Shown here one piece after another: positions 11,301 to 19,508 of a DNA stretch of 64,000 nt. Position numbers and translations under genes: made by a program. Every line of letters begins with the position of its first letter. The first letter of the stretch is position 1. The stretch comes from Streptococcus suis YS56 (lineage in GTDB: Bacteria; Bacillota; Bacilli; Lactobacillales; Streptococcaceae), in NCBI RefSeq assembly GCF_000440115.1, contig NZ_ALMY01000022.1:1-64000 (forward strand). The letters run 5' to 3'. The notes under the pieces are model-generated. The model was not told the DNA's origin and ran no database searches. It was given only the letters and a program-made list of their open reading frames with translations.

Positions 11301-11749
11301 GGCTCGGTTACTTGAAATGGATCTCCTATTTGATAGCTTTCTTGTAAGGAAGGAGACAGAGCAATTTGCCCCTTTTGACTGGGCAATTCCCCTGCTACTA
11401 GCTTATAGGTCGATAGGGTCTTGGGTCCTGAAAACAACCGAATTGCAGTCTGTCCTTCATTAGTAACCACATCTTTAAAGTAGCCCGCTTCAAGAGTAGC
11501 ACCTTCTATCGTCTCTAATTCGTCAAGGTCAGCTTGACTAAGTCCCAGACCTGAAATTACCGCCAAATCCATCGTTCGATGACTGGCTATATAGGCTTGG
11601 GCCGTCTTTTCCATATTGGGAGCTGTTACTTTCAGACCTGTCAAAGCTAGAGCTCCTAGCATCATCAGGCTAAAAATGGATAAAAAACGTCCCTTGGAAG
11701 AAAGCAGAGATTGCCTCATATCCTTCCAGTAGATTTTCTTTTTCATCAT
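8381..11749 (-). CDS. Large FtsX/MacB-type ABC permease with an extracellular coiled coil
   Basis: About 1,122 residues form two FtsX-type permease repeats. TM1 lies near residue 30, three more cluster near 600-720, another near 765, and three lie at the C-terminus (about 990-1110). Between TM1 and the first cluster is a large outer-face region with a long Gln/Glu/Ala/Leu coiled coil (about 240-570). Part of it is a Tyr-marked heptad series (AGLAQYE, QGLAAYQ, KGVSDYE). The partner ATPase lies directly upstream. Such exporters move lipids, peptides or transduce force; the substrate is unknown. The start is uncertain: ATG at 11749 or 11746, both behind GGGTGA. Confidence 0.85.
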   Translation of the reverse strand: MMKKKIYWKDMRQSLLSSKGRFLSIFSLMMLGALALTGLKVTAPNMEKTAQAYIASHRTMDLAVISGLGLSQADLDELETIEGATLEAGYFKDVVTNEGQTAIRLFSGPKTLSTYKLVAGELPSQKGQIALSPSLQESYQIGDPFQVTEPDKDGTILTQTTFTVVGFVASAEIWDNETMGMAASGDGQLTGYGVVAEDVFQSEVFTIARIIYDDLANLPYYSQAYQEKLDQHQEELEKLLADNDEQRLESIQVEGQTEISQGEKEIAQAQSQLDQAAEDLASGQEQVASSRSEFARGRAKLLQSEEELRAVLAQLLQTKFQLDESKKELDSRKAKLDQTASFLEGNQEYLDQTVQRLDTAKVELDRQNAQLSQTASQISTGRANWYQNQQSLNQLIANQVQAGQTLSDYPDLLARQEALDAEKARLDQLEANYEQANQDYINNYDYYQSKVAEYEASLADYQSWNQEYQTGLAHYQAGLAQYEQGLAAYQKGVSDYEWGVSQLVSSDLKLRQEELRLEEADKELAQAQSQLSEKQAEANQEISQAQTEIAQAKSDLSKLEKSPYQIYSRTSLPGGDGYTTYSNATKSIAAVGNVFPVVLYLVAALVTFTTMARFVDEERTQSGLFKALGYTNGQIMGKFILYGLAAGLLGTFVGILMGNLVLSPIISSIITQTTVIGSAQLHFYPLWTGLALLLSLISSVLPAYLVARRELTEKPAQLLLPKPPAAGSSIWLEKWPAIWSRLSFTHKVTARNIFRYKLRMLMTIFGVAGTVALLFGGLGIRSSISGVVQRQFGELIHYDMLVVENSRAEEKDLDDLTDFLQSNQVGQSLPVAFEQVHQTVETNGQRKNVSISLFISDRQDLGNLVSLETSTGQPIQLSGRGIVLTEKLAAIYGVTGGDKLSLTLEDKEVQVRVAAVADMYAGHFIYMTRGYYEQVTGKQKTANAYLIELKDDQTSHVQTISSQLLAMPAVRSLVQNTSLMSMLTTIAGSLQTIMTILVVLSILLGLVILYNLTIINMSERIRELSTIKVLGFHNKEVTLYIYRETIVLSLIGMGVGLIGGIYLHKLLLAMIGSDSIRFNPAVGLEVYAIPILAIIGILAALGIYVNHHLRKVDMLEALKSVD

Positions 11750-11757
11750 GTCACCCA

Positions 11758-12459
11758 CTAATATTCTAGACTAGCAATATCCTGCGGATCTGCGTTCAGC
11801 TCAACAGAGTGCACACGGGCATCCCGCATTCGAATGACTCTATCTGCAATAGGTGCCAAAGAGCTATTATGGGTAACGATAATCACCGTAGCTCCTTGCT
11901 TGCGGGACATATCTTGTAGGATTTGCAAGACCTGCTTACCTGTTTGGTAGTCCAGAGCACCTGTCGGTTCATCGCAAAGCAAAATTTTAGGCTTTTTGGC
12001 AACAGCACGGGCAATGGCAACCCGTTGTTGCTCACCACCTGAAAGCTGGGCAGGGAAATTATTGATTCGGTGACCGAGTCCGACCTGTTCCAAGACCTCC
12101 TCGGCATCCAAGGCATCCTTGACGATTTCTGCAGCCAGTTCCACATTTTCCTTGGCGGTCAGATTGGCAACCAAGTTATAAAATTGAAAGACAAAACCTA
12201 CATCATCTCTACGATAATTGGTCAGTTCATGACTGGAAAGCTTGGCAATATCCACACCGTCAATCCAAACCTCCCCCTCGTCATTGCTATCCATGCCACC
12301 TAAAATATTGAGCAGAGTGGATTTGCCCGCACCCGATGAGCCAAGAATGATGACCAGCTCCCCCTTTTCAATCTCAAAAGACACGCCGTCATTGGCCACA
12401 ATGGTCGCATCCCCCATTTGATAGTATTTCGACGAATTCTTTACTTGGATGTAGGACAT
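11758..12459 (-). CDS. ABC transporter ATP-binding protein, LolD/MacB type
   Basis: The 233-residue ATPase has Walker [10 protein letters not shown], the signature [14 protein letters not shown], Walker [13 protein letters not shown] and the switch His (IIVTHN). This matches the LolD/MacB/FtsE class that drives FtsX-type permeases. I place the start at the ATG at 12459 because a GAGGTG site precedes it by 4 bases and the conserved MSYIQVKN begins there; a longer reading to 12489 lacks a site. Its stop codon nearly touches the permease gene, so the two form an operon ending in the hairpin at 8355-8382. Confidence 0.92.
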   Translation of the reverse strand: MSYIQVKNSSKYYQMGDATIVANDGVSFEIEKGELVIILGSSGAGKSTLLNILGGMDSNDEGEVWIDGVDIAKLSSHELTNYRRDDVGFVFQFYNLVANLTAKENVELAAEIVKDALDAEEVLEQVGLGHRINNFPAQLSGGEQQRVAIARAVAKKPKILLCDEPTGALDYQTGKQVLQILQDMSRKQGATVIIVTHNSSLAPIADRVIRMRDARVHSVELNADPQDIASLEY

Positions 12460-12549
12460 GACACACCTCGCTTCTTCTCTTCCTAACAACTGTATTCTTA
12501 CTACTTATTATAGCACAAAAGAGGGATTCTCACCCTCTCTGATTATCTA

Positions 12550-12885
12550 TTATACTTGGGCAATAGCAGAGCCACCATAGAGTTTCAACTCTTCTCTGAT
12601 CGTTTGGTAGTAGTAACAATCAAAGGCCTTCCAAGCCTGCCTGCTAGTCTCACTCAACCGCAGATCGCCCAGTCCAACCAAAAAACTGGTCGAACGGTAG
12701 AACTTCTCAATCGCAATCAGTTCTGAATTGCTGACCGACTTGGCCTCCGACAATATGCGTATCGTCTCAGTCAAATTATGTTGGAACCGTTGCTCATCAG
12801 CTGTTCCTACTTTATCTGCTTGAAAGGCCTGATTCAAGTTTTGAATGAGGGCCAAAACGTCTTGAATAATCTGTGTCTTTTCCAT
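12550..12885 (-). CDS. Small helical protein of unknown function
   Basis: The 111-residue product is predicted to be almost all helix and has no membrane segment or signal peptide. I do not recognise it. Its size, helical character and the C-terminal LYGG-containing tail loosely recall small bacteriocin-immunity or regulatory proteins, but that is weak. It has a good GGAGGG site and its own promoter region. A TTTGATA/TATCAAA inverted repeat lies upstream at 12903-12925. It stands back to back with the plus-strand ABC operon at 13048. Confidence 0.6.
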   Translation of the reverse strand: MEKTQIIQDVLALIQNLNQAFQADKVGTADEQRFQHNLTETIRILSEAKSVSNSELIAIEKFYRSTSFLVGLGDLRLSETSRQAWKAFDCYYYQTIREELKLYGGSAIAQV

Positions 12886-13047
12886 AAAAGACCCTCCTTG
12901 TTTTTGATAAATTTAGTATATCAAATTAGACAAAAATATTCAAGTCCTTTGTAGAATTCCTTGATTTATATTTGTGTTGATATTATAATTATAGAAAATA
13001 ACACATTTATACATCTATCCGTCGCCATTTCTCCCCTGGAGGTATCT

Positions 13048-14265
13048 ATGTTTCAAATTGAAGGAAAGCTATTTTTCCGTAGCAAGAAAAACTTGGTCGC
13101 TATCTTGGTCTTGTTGATTGCTATCCTGTCTAGTTCCCTTCTAGCAGGCTACCACAATCAGCAAGCCAAATTAAAGGTCATCCAGAACTATGAACAGTCT
13201 ATCCGAAATTTTGAAAATATCATACAAGATTTGGAAACACAGTATCAGAATCAAACTCTCAGCGAAGAAGATTATCAGGCTGAAAAAACATTCTTTACAG
13301 ACTATATTGCCAACCACCAAAAGGAGATTGAGGCGGTCAAACAGGAGGACTGGACCTATTTTTATAAGAAAAATATCCAGCACTATCAGAAGGATGGACA
13401 GTATATCAGCCTTTCCTACCGAAGCTATGAATTTACCCCACAAACCATCGAAAATACCTTCTTGATGTCCAAGTATCTGCTAGAAAAAGAGATACCATCA
13501 GCCTTTCCATCTGAGCTTTACCTAACAGCCTTTGAACATCCCAAAACACCAACAGATAGAGAAATCGTCAAGAGCCTGGGCCAGCAGGCCTTAAAAGGAA
13601 CCAGTCATGAAATCTGGCAGGGTCAAAAACAGCTAGGCCTGGTCATCACCCTTCCTCTCTTTCTCCTAGCTTTCACCAATTTTTTCATCAAAGACCAGCA
13701 GGGAACCAGCCGGCAGATTCGCCTTTTACAGACCCTAGGGCTGACTAGGAGTCAGATTACGCGAAACAAGTATCTAGCCTTTCTGGTACTATATACTGCT
13801 CTTTTTCTCACCTTCTATCTTAGCCAGTTTCTCATCGCTTTTTTGCTAAATGGCAATAGTAGCTGGATCTATCCCGTCACCACCTATATCAGTAAGGGAA
13901 TTGATTTCAGCCTGATCCAAACAGCTATCAAACCTATTTACCAAGTCATCTTGCTGGCCTATGGCATGCACTATCTCTACCTTCTATTTTTGCTGGGAGT
14001 GGCACAGACCTTGGCTAGAGTCTTAAAAAATGGACTGGCTGGACTGGTTGTCACACTAGGACTTGTCATCTCTGCCAACTTCTATCCCCATATCTTCAAT
14101 CCATTTAGCCTATGGAAGGCAGGCAATCTGGCGGACGGAAGTGCTATCATCTACCATCAATTAACAGGATATAGCATTCCAAAAGTCTTTACGGTTCTTC
14201 TCATCAGTAACCTGCTCATCTATTGCCTGCAATTCTATCTCCTGACAAGAAAAAGTGAGGTCTAA
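13048..14265 (+). CDS. ABC-2-like permease subunit 1
   Basis: The 405-residue protein has one N-terminal membrane segment (about 14-33), an outer-face loop of about 180 residues, and five or six C-terminal segments (about 200-400), as in bacteriocin- or antibiotic-exporting permeases. I start it at the ATG at 13048, which follows CTGGAGGT by 3-4 bases; the open frame extends to 12961 but lacks a site there. It is the first gene of a three-gene operon with the ATPase 2 bases downstream. The substrate is unknown. Confidence 0.8.
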   Translation: MFQIEGKLFFRSKKNLVAILVLLIAILSSSLLAGYHNQQAKLKVIQNYEQSIRNFENIIQDLETQYQNQTLSEEDYQAEKTFFTDYIANHQKEIEAVKQEDWTYFYKKNIQHYQKDGQYISLSYRSYEFTPQTIENTFLMSKYLLEKEIPSAFPSELYLTAFEHPKTPTDREIVKSLGQQALKGTSHEIWQGQKQLGLVITLPLFLLAFTNFFIKDQQGTSRQIRLLQTLGLTRSQITRNKYLAFLVLYTALFLTFYLSQFLIAFLLNGNSSWIYPVTTYISKGIDFSLIQTAIKPIYQVILLAYGMHYLYLLFLLGVAQTLARVLKNGLAGLVVTLGLVISANFYPHIFNPFSLWKAGNLADGSAIIYHQLTGYSIPKVFTVLLISNLLIYCLQFYLLTRKSEV

Positions 14266-14267
14266 CC

Positions 14268-15128
14268 ATGCGATTATCCATTCACAATTTGTGCAAATCC
14301 TACGGGAAAAAGAAGATACTAGACCAGCTAAACCTAGAACTGGTGGAGCCTGGAATCTGGGCCTTGATTGGACCAAACGGTTCTGGAAAGACAACCCTCC
14401 TAGACTGCATTGCCAACCTGCAAACCGTTGATTCGGGAGAGATTTCAATAAATGGCAAAAAGCACGATAATCCAACTGTCTACCAAACCTTTGCCTACCT
14501 GCAGGACAACCGTGTCCTCTACCCTGAATTGACTGGGCTGGAGCATTTGCGATTGGTCCAGACTATCCAAGATTTACCAAAAGAACGGATTGAGGAAGTC
14601 ATCCAAGAAATCGGCATCCGTGATTATGTGAAGATCCCTGTCAAAAATTATTCCCTGGGAATGAAGCAACATCTCCTGCTGGCTATCGGTATTATGAACA
14701 AGCCCCAGGTCATGCTTTTGGATGAACCCTTGAACGGCTTGGACCCGACCAGTTACATCCAGACCCGAAAGCTACTCCAGAAACTAGCCAAAAATGGTTC
14801 AACCATTATCGTGTCTTCCCACCAATTAAACGAAGTGGACCAACTAACCGACCAACTCCTCTTTCTCAAACAGGGAAAAATCATTGAGTGGAAACTGGAA
14901 CAGGTCGGGCGACAATATGCCATTCAGACTAGTGACAATCAGACAGTTTATCAGAAACTTGGGCAAGTGGAGGGACTGACTTTGACCAATGATAGCATAC
15001 AGGTAGACACGAGTATTCACAGTCTGCATTTCTATCTAGACCAGCTCATGACTTGTCAGGTGGAAATATTGGATATTAGCGTTCAGGAGCACCAGTCCGA
15101 AGAAATCTATAAAGAACTATTTGAATAG
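14268..15128 (+). CDS. ABC transporter ATP-binding protein, CcmA/BcrA type
   Basis: The 286-residue ATPase carries Walker A GPNGSGKTT, signature YSLGMKQHLLLA, Walker B VMLLDEPLNGLDP and the switch region IIVSSHQ. SLGMKQ is typical of BcrA/NatA-like pumps for peptides or antibiotics. A C-terminal accessory domain of about 70 residues follows. It sits between two permease genes, with a GTGAGGT site inside the end of the first one, so all three should be made together. The complex probably contains both permeases as a heterodimer; this is inference. Confidence 0.9.
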   Translation: MRLSIHNLCKSYGKKKILDQLNLELVEPGIWALIGPNGSGKTTLLDCIANLQTVDSGEISINGKKHDNPTVYQTFAYLQDNRVLYPELTGLEHLRLVQTIQDLPKERIEEVIQEIGIRDYVKIPVKNYSLGMKQHLLLAIGIMNKPQVMLLDEPLNGLDPTSYIQTRKLLQKLAKNGSTIIVSSHQLNEVDQLTDQLLFLKQGKIIEWKLEQVGRQYAIQTSDNQTVYQKLGQVEGLTLTNDSIQVDTSIHSLHFYLDQLMTCQVEILDISVQEHQSEEIYKELFE

Positions 15129-15140
15129 GGAGGCTTGACC

Positions 15141-16022
15141 ATGAATCTACTGCTCCTTTTCATTCTACGACTGAAACGTAATGCTATTTTTCTAGCCCTC
15201 ATGACCACTGTGGCTCTTATCCCACTTGCTCTGTCCTATCGGAATGTCCTAGAAGCCGAAAACCTGCGCTTTGAGGATCGAACCCGTATCATACAAGTCA
15301 AAAAAGAAGCTGAAATTGTCTTGTATGCTGACGATAAGAAAGCCCAAGCCTTAGACCAGGAAAGCCTGGATTATTATAAAAAACTCTTGGAACTGACGAC
15401 CACCTACTTAGAAAAGGAACATATCCAAGGAAAAAGTCAGGAGGTCTTGGAAACGGAGTTAGAACTCTACCAGACCATGCAAAACTGGGAGGCAAAGGGG
15501 CACAATATCAATCATTTTACAAACAGCGAACTGGCAGAACGTATCACAGTCTATAAAAAAGTTTTAGAGCAAACTCTGACCTTTCACTACCCTACTGCTC
15601 CCAAGGATTTTTATCTGACCTTGTTACAATTTCTTCCAGCTAGTAACTATATGATTCCTCTCGTCATCTGCTGTCTCTTAGTCTGGCTCCTGCTGACCGA
15701 CCTCTCCAAACATCGTGGTCTCCTCTTTATCAACGGACTATCCCCTGGTCAATATGCCTCTAGCCTGACCTTACTTGCTCTTCTCCTCCAAGTTACTATC
15801 TATGCCCTCATCCTGTTCATGCTACTTCTATTTGCACATCAGTTCCAATTTACCTTCCAAGAACATTATCCCATTCTGATTGGCACAAATCCTCAGTCTA
15901 CCATAACAGTAGGGAAGCAGTTGCAGAAACTCCTGCTAGAAATGGCTGGTGTGACCGTTTTCTATCTGGCTGTTATCCGATTAGCAACTGCTAAAATCCT
16001 AGAAAAGTATAAACGAAAATAA
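15141..16022 (+). CDS. ABC-2-like permease subunit 2
   Basis: The 293-residue protein has one N-terminal membrane segment, an outer-face loop (about 35-160), and four C-terminal membrane segments (about 170-280). Its layout resembles the first permease of the operon but it is shorter. I use the ATG at 15141, which lies 7 bases after AGGGAGG; a TTG at 15135 overlaps that site and is unlikely. A terminator follows directly. The operon ends just before the remnant of tpx that borders the neighbouring island. Confidence 0.8.
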   Translation: MNLLLLFILRLKRNAIFLALMTTVALIPLALSYRNVLEAENLRFEDRTRIIQVKKEAEIVLYADDKKAQALDQESLDYYKKLLELTTTYLEKEHIQGKSQEVLETELELYQTMQNWEAKGHNINHFTNSELAERITVYKKVLEQTLTFHYPTAPKDFYLTLLQFLPASNYMIPLVICCLLVWLLLTDLSKHRGLLFINGLSPGQYASSLTLLALLLQVTIYALILFMLLLFAHQFQFTFQEHYPILIGTNPQSTITVGKQLQKLLLEMAGVTVFYLAVIRLATAKILEKYKRK

Positions 16023-16024
16023 GC

Positions 16025-16048
16025 CACTCTGATTAGGGTGGTTTTTTG
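16025..16048 (+). terminator. Terminator of the permease-ATPase-permease operon
   Basis: CCACTCT (16025-16031) pairs with AGGGTGG (16036-16042) around a 4-base loop and is followed by six T residues. Confidence 0.8.
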
Positions 16049-16054
16049 AAAGCA

Positions 16055-16151
16055 AAAAACGATGCCTGTTCAGACACCGTTTAATTTATTATTTGACAGC
16101 TTGCAAAGCCGCATCATAGTCGGGATGTTCGTTGACATTGTCCAAGTATTC
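16055..16151 (-). pseudogene. Remnant of a tpx 3' end with its terminator
   Basis: On the minus strand this segment encodes [20 protein letters not shown] and a stop, then a terminator hairpin. It corresponds to the last 20 residues of the intact Tpx at 21929 ([20 protein letters not shown]) and its terminator. The two copies are about 80-85% identical by eye. The terminator stem differs at several positions while still pairing, so the copies have diverged for some time. Homology stops at about 16151, just before the exporter gene. The remnant and intact tpx bracket the island. Confidence 0.85.
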
Positions 16152-16191
16152 TACATCGAACTGGATGAATTTGAACAAATGCAATCAAATA

Positions 16192-18213
16192 CTACCTACT
16201 TAGACATATAGTATCTGTTGCAATAGACTGTAAATTTTTGTCATGTGAAACGATACAAATTATTTTTCCTGATTCTTTTAATTCTAATAGCATCTGTATG
16301 AATTCTTTTCTAGATTGCTCATCTAAATTACTAGTTGGCTCATCAAATACAAAAACCTGCTTATTTTTTTGGACCAAGGCTCTCAGTATCAATAATCGTT
16401 GTTGCTGACCCAAAGATAAATTTTTCCCTTGAGAATTTACTTGATAATTATGGTGTAATCCTAAAAATCTATTAAAATCAAATTTATTTATATGAGAATT
16501 TGTAAATAAATCAAAGTACATATTATGCATCACTGTTCCAGCAAACAATCTATATTCGTTTGAGTAACTACTAACATATTGTGTTATATCTGTATGTTTT
16601 AAAGTCCCAAACGTTTTCTCATTTAAACATAATTCACCTGATGTAGGACTTAGAATACCTTGCAACACTTTTATCAATGTCGATTTACCCGCCCCATTAT
16701 CTCCTTCTATCAAATAAATATTTCCTTTTTCCATTGTAAAGGATAAGTTTTGAAAAACAACTTTTTCATCAAATTTGATAGACAATTGTTTTAATTCAAT
16801 TGTTTCAATTGTATCAATATCAATACTTTGATTTTCCACTTCTTTCTCAATCATTGCGTTTTCAAAAGTAATAAAATCTAGTGAATATTTTGACTTGTAG
16901 TAAGAGACCAAATTAGTTAGAAGGGGTTGTAAAATAGTTGATAGTAACAATAGCAATAATACAATATTGGAAAAAACTAGTATGGATGAGCTTGTAAAAT
17001 ATAAATGTGAAGACAATAATAGAAAACTAGTTGTAAAAACTGTAAATAGTTGGACAGATATAGTAATTTCTGTGTTTAACACAGCTGAATCTAATTTTAC
17101 TTGCAATAACTCATCAATTCTACGTTCAAATTCCTCCTTAAAATCATCAGATTTATCAAAGGTTAAAATATCATAAATACCATCTAAAGAACTTTCTACC
17201 AAATAGGTGAAATTTGAACTTTTAGTAACCATGTTACGTTGATTATTTTCAACTTCTATCAACCGATACCTGTTATAGATAAAAAGAAAAGCAAGCGATA
17301 CAAGTGTCACCAAAAAAATTTTAAAATCAAGAAATCCTAATATTCCAAGGGAAAACAATAATATTGAAATATAAATATTCAGATAGAATTTTTGAAAAAT
17401 ACCTGAAATAGAAGATAATAAATTCCAAAAATATCCCATAACATAATCATAATTTTTAGTCGTGTCAAATTTCTCTATTTTATCGACATAGTAGTCATAT
17501 AAGACCTCTCTCATGAGCTTGTTTTCAATTTCAGTTTTTAATTTTATCTCTAAGCTGGAAATCAATTTGAAAATTAATAAACTGCATAAAACAATTACAA
17601 CAATGAAAATTTGATTACTAATAGGCATCGAAAAAATATTACCAACTATAAATTGAAGCACCAATGACATCATAATAGGTAAGACAAGCTTTAGAATACC
17701 ATAGCACCACAAAGTGATTTTCTGTGCTCTAGGTATAGTTCCAATAAACTTACGATATAAATCTACCTTATCTCCATTTTTGATGATACTTTCGAACTTT
17801 GGCAATGTCTTTTTATTTCCAGTTGGTATTAGAACAATTCCTGAAAATTGCGATAATAAGTCATTAAAACTTATATGAGTAAAAGATACTTGCTCGGGGT
17901 CAGATATAGTGAAAGAACCTTCATTATAGCCCAGTAAGACAATATAGTGCGATAACCCGCCTCTATTTACAACTGCAATAGCTGGGAATTCTAGTTGTTT
18001 TAATTTCTCCACTTGCTCCACTTGAAATGAATCAGATTCTATATGGAATTGACTCAAAGTCTCTTCAATATCTAATAAGGACATACCTTGATCATTTTTT
18101 ACATCAAAAATTGTGTCAATATTCTCTGGAAATATATCATAATGAGACAAGACCGTCTTGATACAAGCCAAGCCACAATCCAACATAGAAACCTGTTTAT
18201 GATGAGTAATCAT
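16192..18213 (-). CDS. Peptidase-containing ABC exporter (C39 peptidase, TM and ATPase domains)
   Basis: The 673-residue protein combines leader-peptide cleavage with export. The N-terminal C39 domain (about 1-125) has the pattern QVSMLDCGLAC with catalytic Cys13, the His of LSHYIVLLG, and the Asp of ISDPE. A six-segment membrane domain follows (about 155-430). The ATPase domain has Walker A EGDNGAGKST, signature LSLGQQQRLLI (not the usual LSGGQ) and Walker B VFVFDEPTS. I start it at the ATG at 18213, 8 bases after AAAGGG and one base after the upstream stop. It is the last gene of the island operon. C39 exporters mature peptides with double-glycine-type leaders. Confidence 0.9.
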   Translation of the reverse strand: MITHHKQVSMLDCGLACIKTVLSHYDIFPENIDTIFDVKNDQGMSLLDIEETLSQFHIESDSFQVEQVEKLKQLEFPAIAVVNRGGLSHYIVLLGYNEGSFTISDPEQVSFTHISFNDLLSQFSGIVLIPTGNKKTLPKFESIIKNGDKVDLYRKFIGTIPRAQKITLWCYGILKLVLPIMMSLVLQFIVGNIFSMPISNQIFIVVIVLCSLLIFKLISSLEIKLKTEIENKLMREVLYDYYVDKIEKFDTTKNYDYVMGYFWNLLSSISGIFQKFYLNIYISILLFSLGILGFLDFKIFLVTLVSLAFLFIYNRYRLIEVENNQRNMVTKSSNFTYLVESSLDGIYDILTFDKSDDFKEEFERRIDELLQVKLDSAVLNTEITISVQLFTVFTTSFLLLSSHLYFTSSSILVFSNIVLLLLLLSTILQPLLTNLVSYYKSKYSLDFITFENAMIEKEVENQSIDIDTIETIELKQLSIKFDEKVVFQNLSFTMEKGNIYLIEGDNGAGKSTLIKVLQGILSPTSGELCLNEKTFGTLKHTDITQYVSSYSNEYRLFAGTVMHNMYFDLFTNSHINKFDFNRFLGLHHNYQVNSQGKNLSLGQQQRLLILRALVQKNKQVFVFDEPTSNLDEQSRKEFIQMLLELKESGKIICIVSHDKNLQSIATDTICLSR

Positions 18214-18214
18214 C

Positions 18215-18781
18215 TTAATCACCCTTTCTGATGCTAACATCGGCATAGGCATCTATTTTGAGAATACTTGCCTTATTAGCTCCTTCTTCAGGAACTTCTA
18301 GTAACTTTGCCCCACTATTCAACTTGACATCATATCCTCCATCGTAACTTCGAGGCAGAGTAATATCTACAGTACCATTCCATGTATCAACATAAACTTC
18401 TTTAAATGTAGCACCTTTTGCCAATTCAATTTTTGCTTTTAAACTACTCTTCCCACTTGCGACGGTAACTAACTTAAAACCCTTTTTACTCAATGGTATA
18501 TAAGCATCATTTGTACCTATATCCGCCTTCTCAAGTGTTGACATTGCTGTTTCAGAAATTTTCCCTGTCAAACTAATCATCGTCACCTCATTGTCAGTCT
18601 CCACAATTTCAAGTTCAAAAGGTTGTTCGCTACCATAGATTTCAATAGTATTAATTTCTTTGCTTGTTACAGTCCAAGACTTAGCAATCTCTACATCTGT
18701 TTTGTCACTCTCTAAACTTAGGTAAATCGCTACTCCTAAAAAAGTAATGATTAAAATGAAAAATGGAATTATTTTTTTCAT
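18215..18781 (-). CDS. Membrane-anchored extracellular protein with a DUF4097-like beta region
   Basis: The 188-residue product has one N-terminal membrane segment (about 4-22) and an otherwise extracellular region with short repeating beta strands (for example FKEVYVDTWNGTVDITLP and YDVKLNSGAKLLEV). This is typical of the putative-adhesin or DUF4097 beta-solenoid families. The lack of a lipobox Cys suggests a membrane anchor. It lies between the ABC-2 permease and the C39 exporter, almost touching the latter. It may be an accessory factor of the exporter or an immunity protein; both are inference. Confidence 0.7.
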   Translation of the reverse strand: MKKIIPFFILIITFLGVAIYLSLESDKTDVEIAKSWTVTSKEINTIEIYGSEQPFELEIVETDNEVTMISLTGKISETAMSTLEKADIGTNDAYIPLSKKGFKLVTVASGKSSLKAKIELAKGATFKEVYVDTWNGTVDITLPRSYDGGYDVKLNSGAKLLEVPEEGANKASILKIDAYADVSIRKGD

Positions 18782-18800
18782 TACAAGTGCCCTCCTTAAA

Positions 18801-19508
18801 CTATTTAAACTCCCTACTAGAAAAAAGTAAGTACGAACTCAATAAATAGACAACGCTAAATATCAATGCAATAAGACTAGACGGAGTAAAAAATTCTGTT
18901 TGATTAGTGATTAACTTTACCTGATTAAATAGAAAGAAATGAGAAAAGACATCATTTGCCAAAAGACTTGTTGTAACATACGAAACTAAATTATCAAACA
19001 TCAAGACAATCATGGTATAAATAAGGTAGGCTTGATAAATCTTATCTACATACTGAAAAATGAACAGACATAGTAGCGAAAAACAGAGATGAAATGGCAA
19101 TTGTTTAATAAGCAGGTCAAATGATTCACTCACATCTACTTGTCCATTCAAAAAAATTCTACATACAATTACTGTAACAAACAGTAAAAGTGTATATGCA
19201 AAACACAGGGACAAGGTTTCAAACAATTTATAAAGGTAAACTGAAAAACGAGAGGAACTTTTTATGATTGCATGGTTTATGGTGCGATTGGTAAATTCTT
19301 CTCCCCAAACTAGATTACAAGCACTTGAGAAGAATAGAGGAATAAACCCTGCCACTGAAGATAAAATAATGGTAATACCTCCTTGTCCATCAGTTTCTCT
19401 CATCAGATAAGCGAAGAGTACTCCTAAAAGAATCACCAGAGAGACTGGAAAAAATAAACTTCTTTCTTTCCATACCCTATAAAAGTCTGCTTTCACTTTA
19501 TGGAACAT
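18801..19508 (-). CDS. ABC-2-type permease of the island
   Basis: The 235-residue protein has six predicted membrane segments (about 20-38, 50-75, 98-125, 140-160, 165-185, 208-230), as in lantibiotic-immunity and BcrB-like permeases. The start at 19508 follows GAGGAGG by 6 bases, and the first 11 bases overlap the end of the ATPase gene, so the pair is translationally coupled. It probably provides self-protection or export for the island's peptide. No substrate can be read from the sequence. Confidence 0.85.
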   Translation of the reverse strand: MFHKVKADFYRVWKERSLFFPVSLVILLGVLFAYLMRETDGQGGITIILSSVAGFIPLFFSSACNLVWGEEFTNRTINHAIIKSSSRFSVYLYKLFETLSLCFAYTLLLFVTVIVCRIFLNGQVDVSESFDLLIKQLPFHLCFSLLCLFIFQYVDKIYQAYLIYTMIVLMFDNLVSYVTTSLLANDVFSHFFLFNQVKLITNQTEFFTPSSLIALIFSVVYLLSSYLLFSSREFK

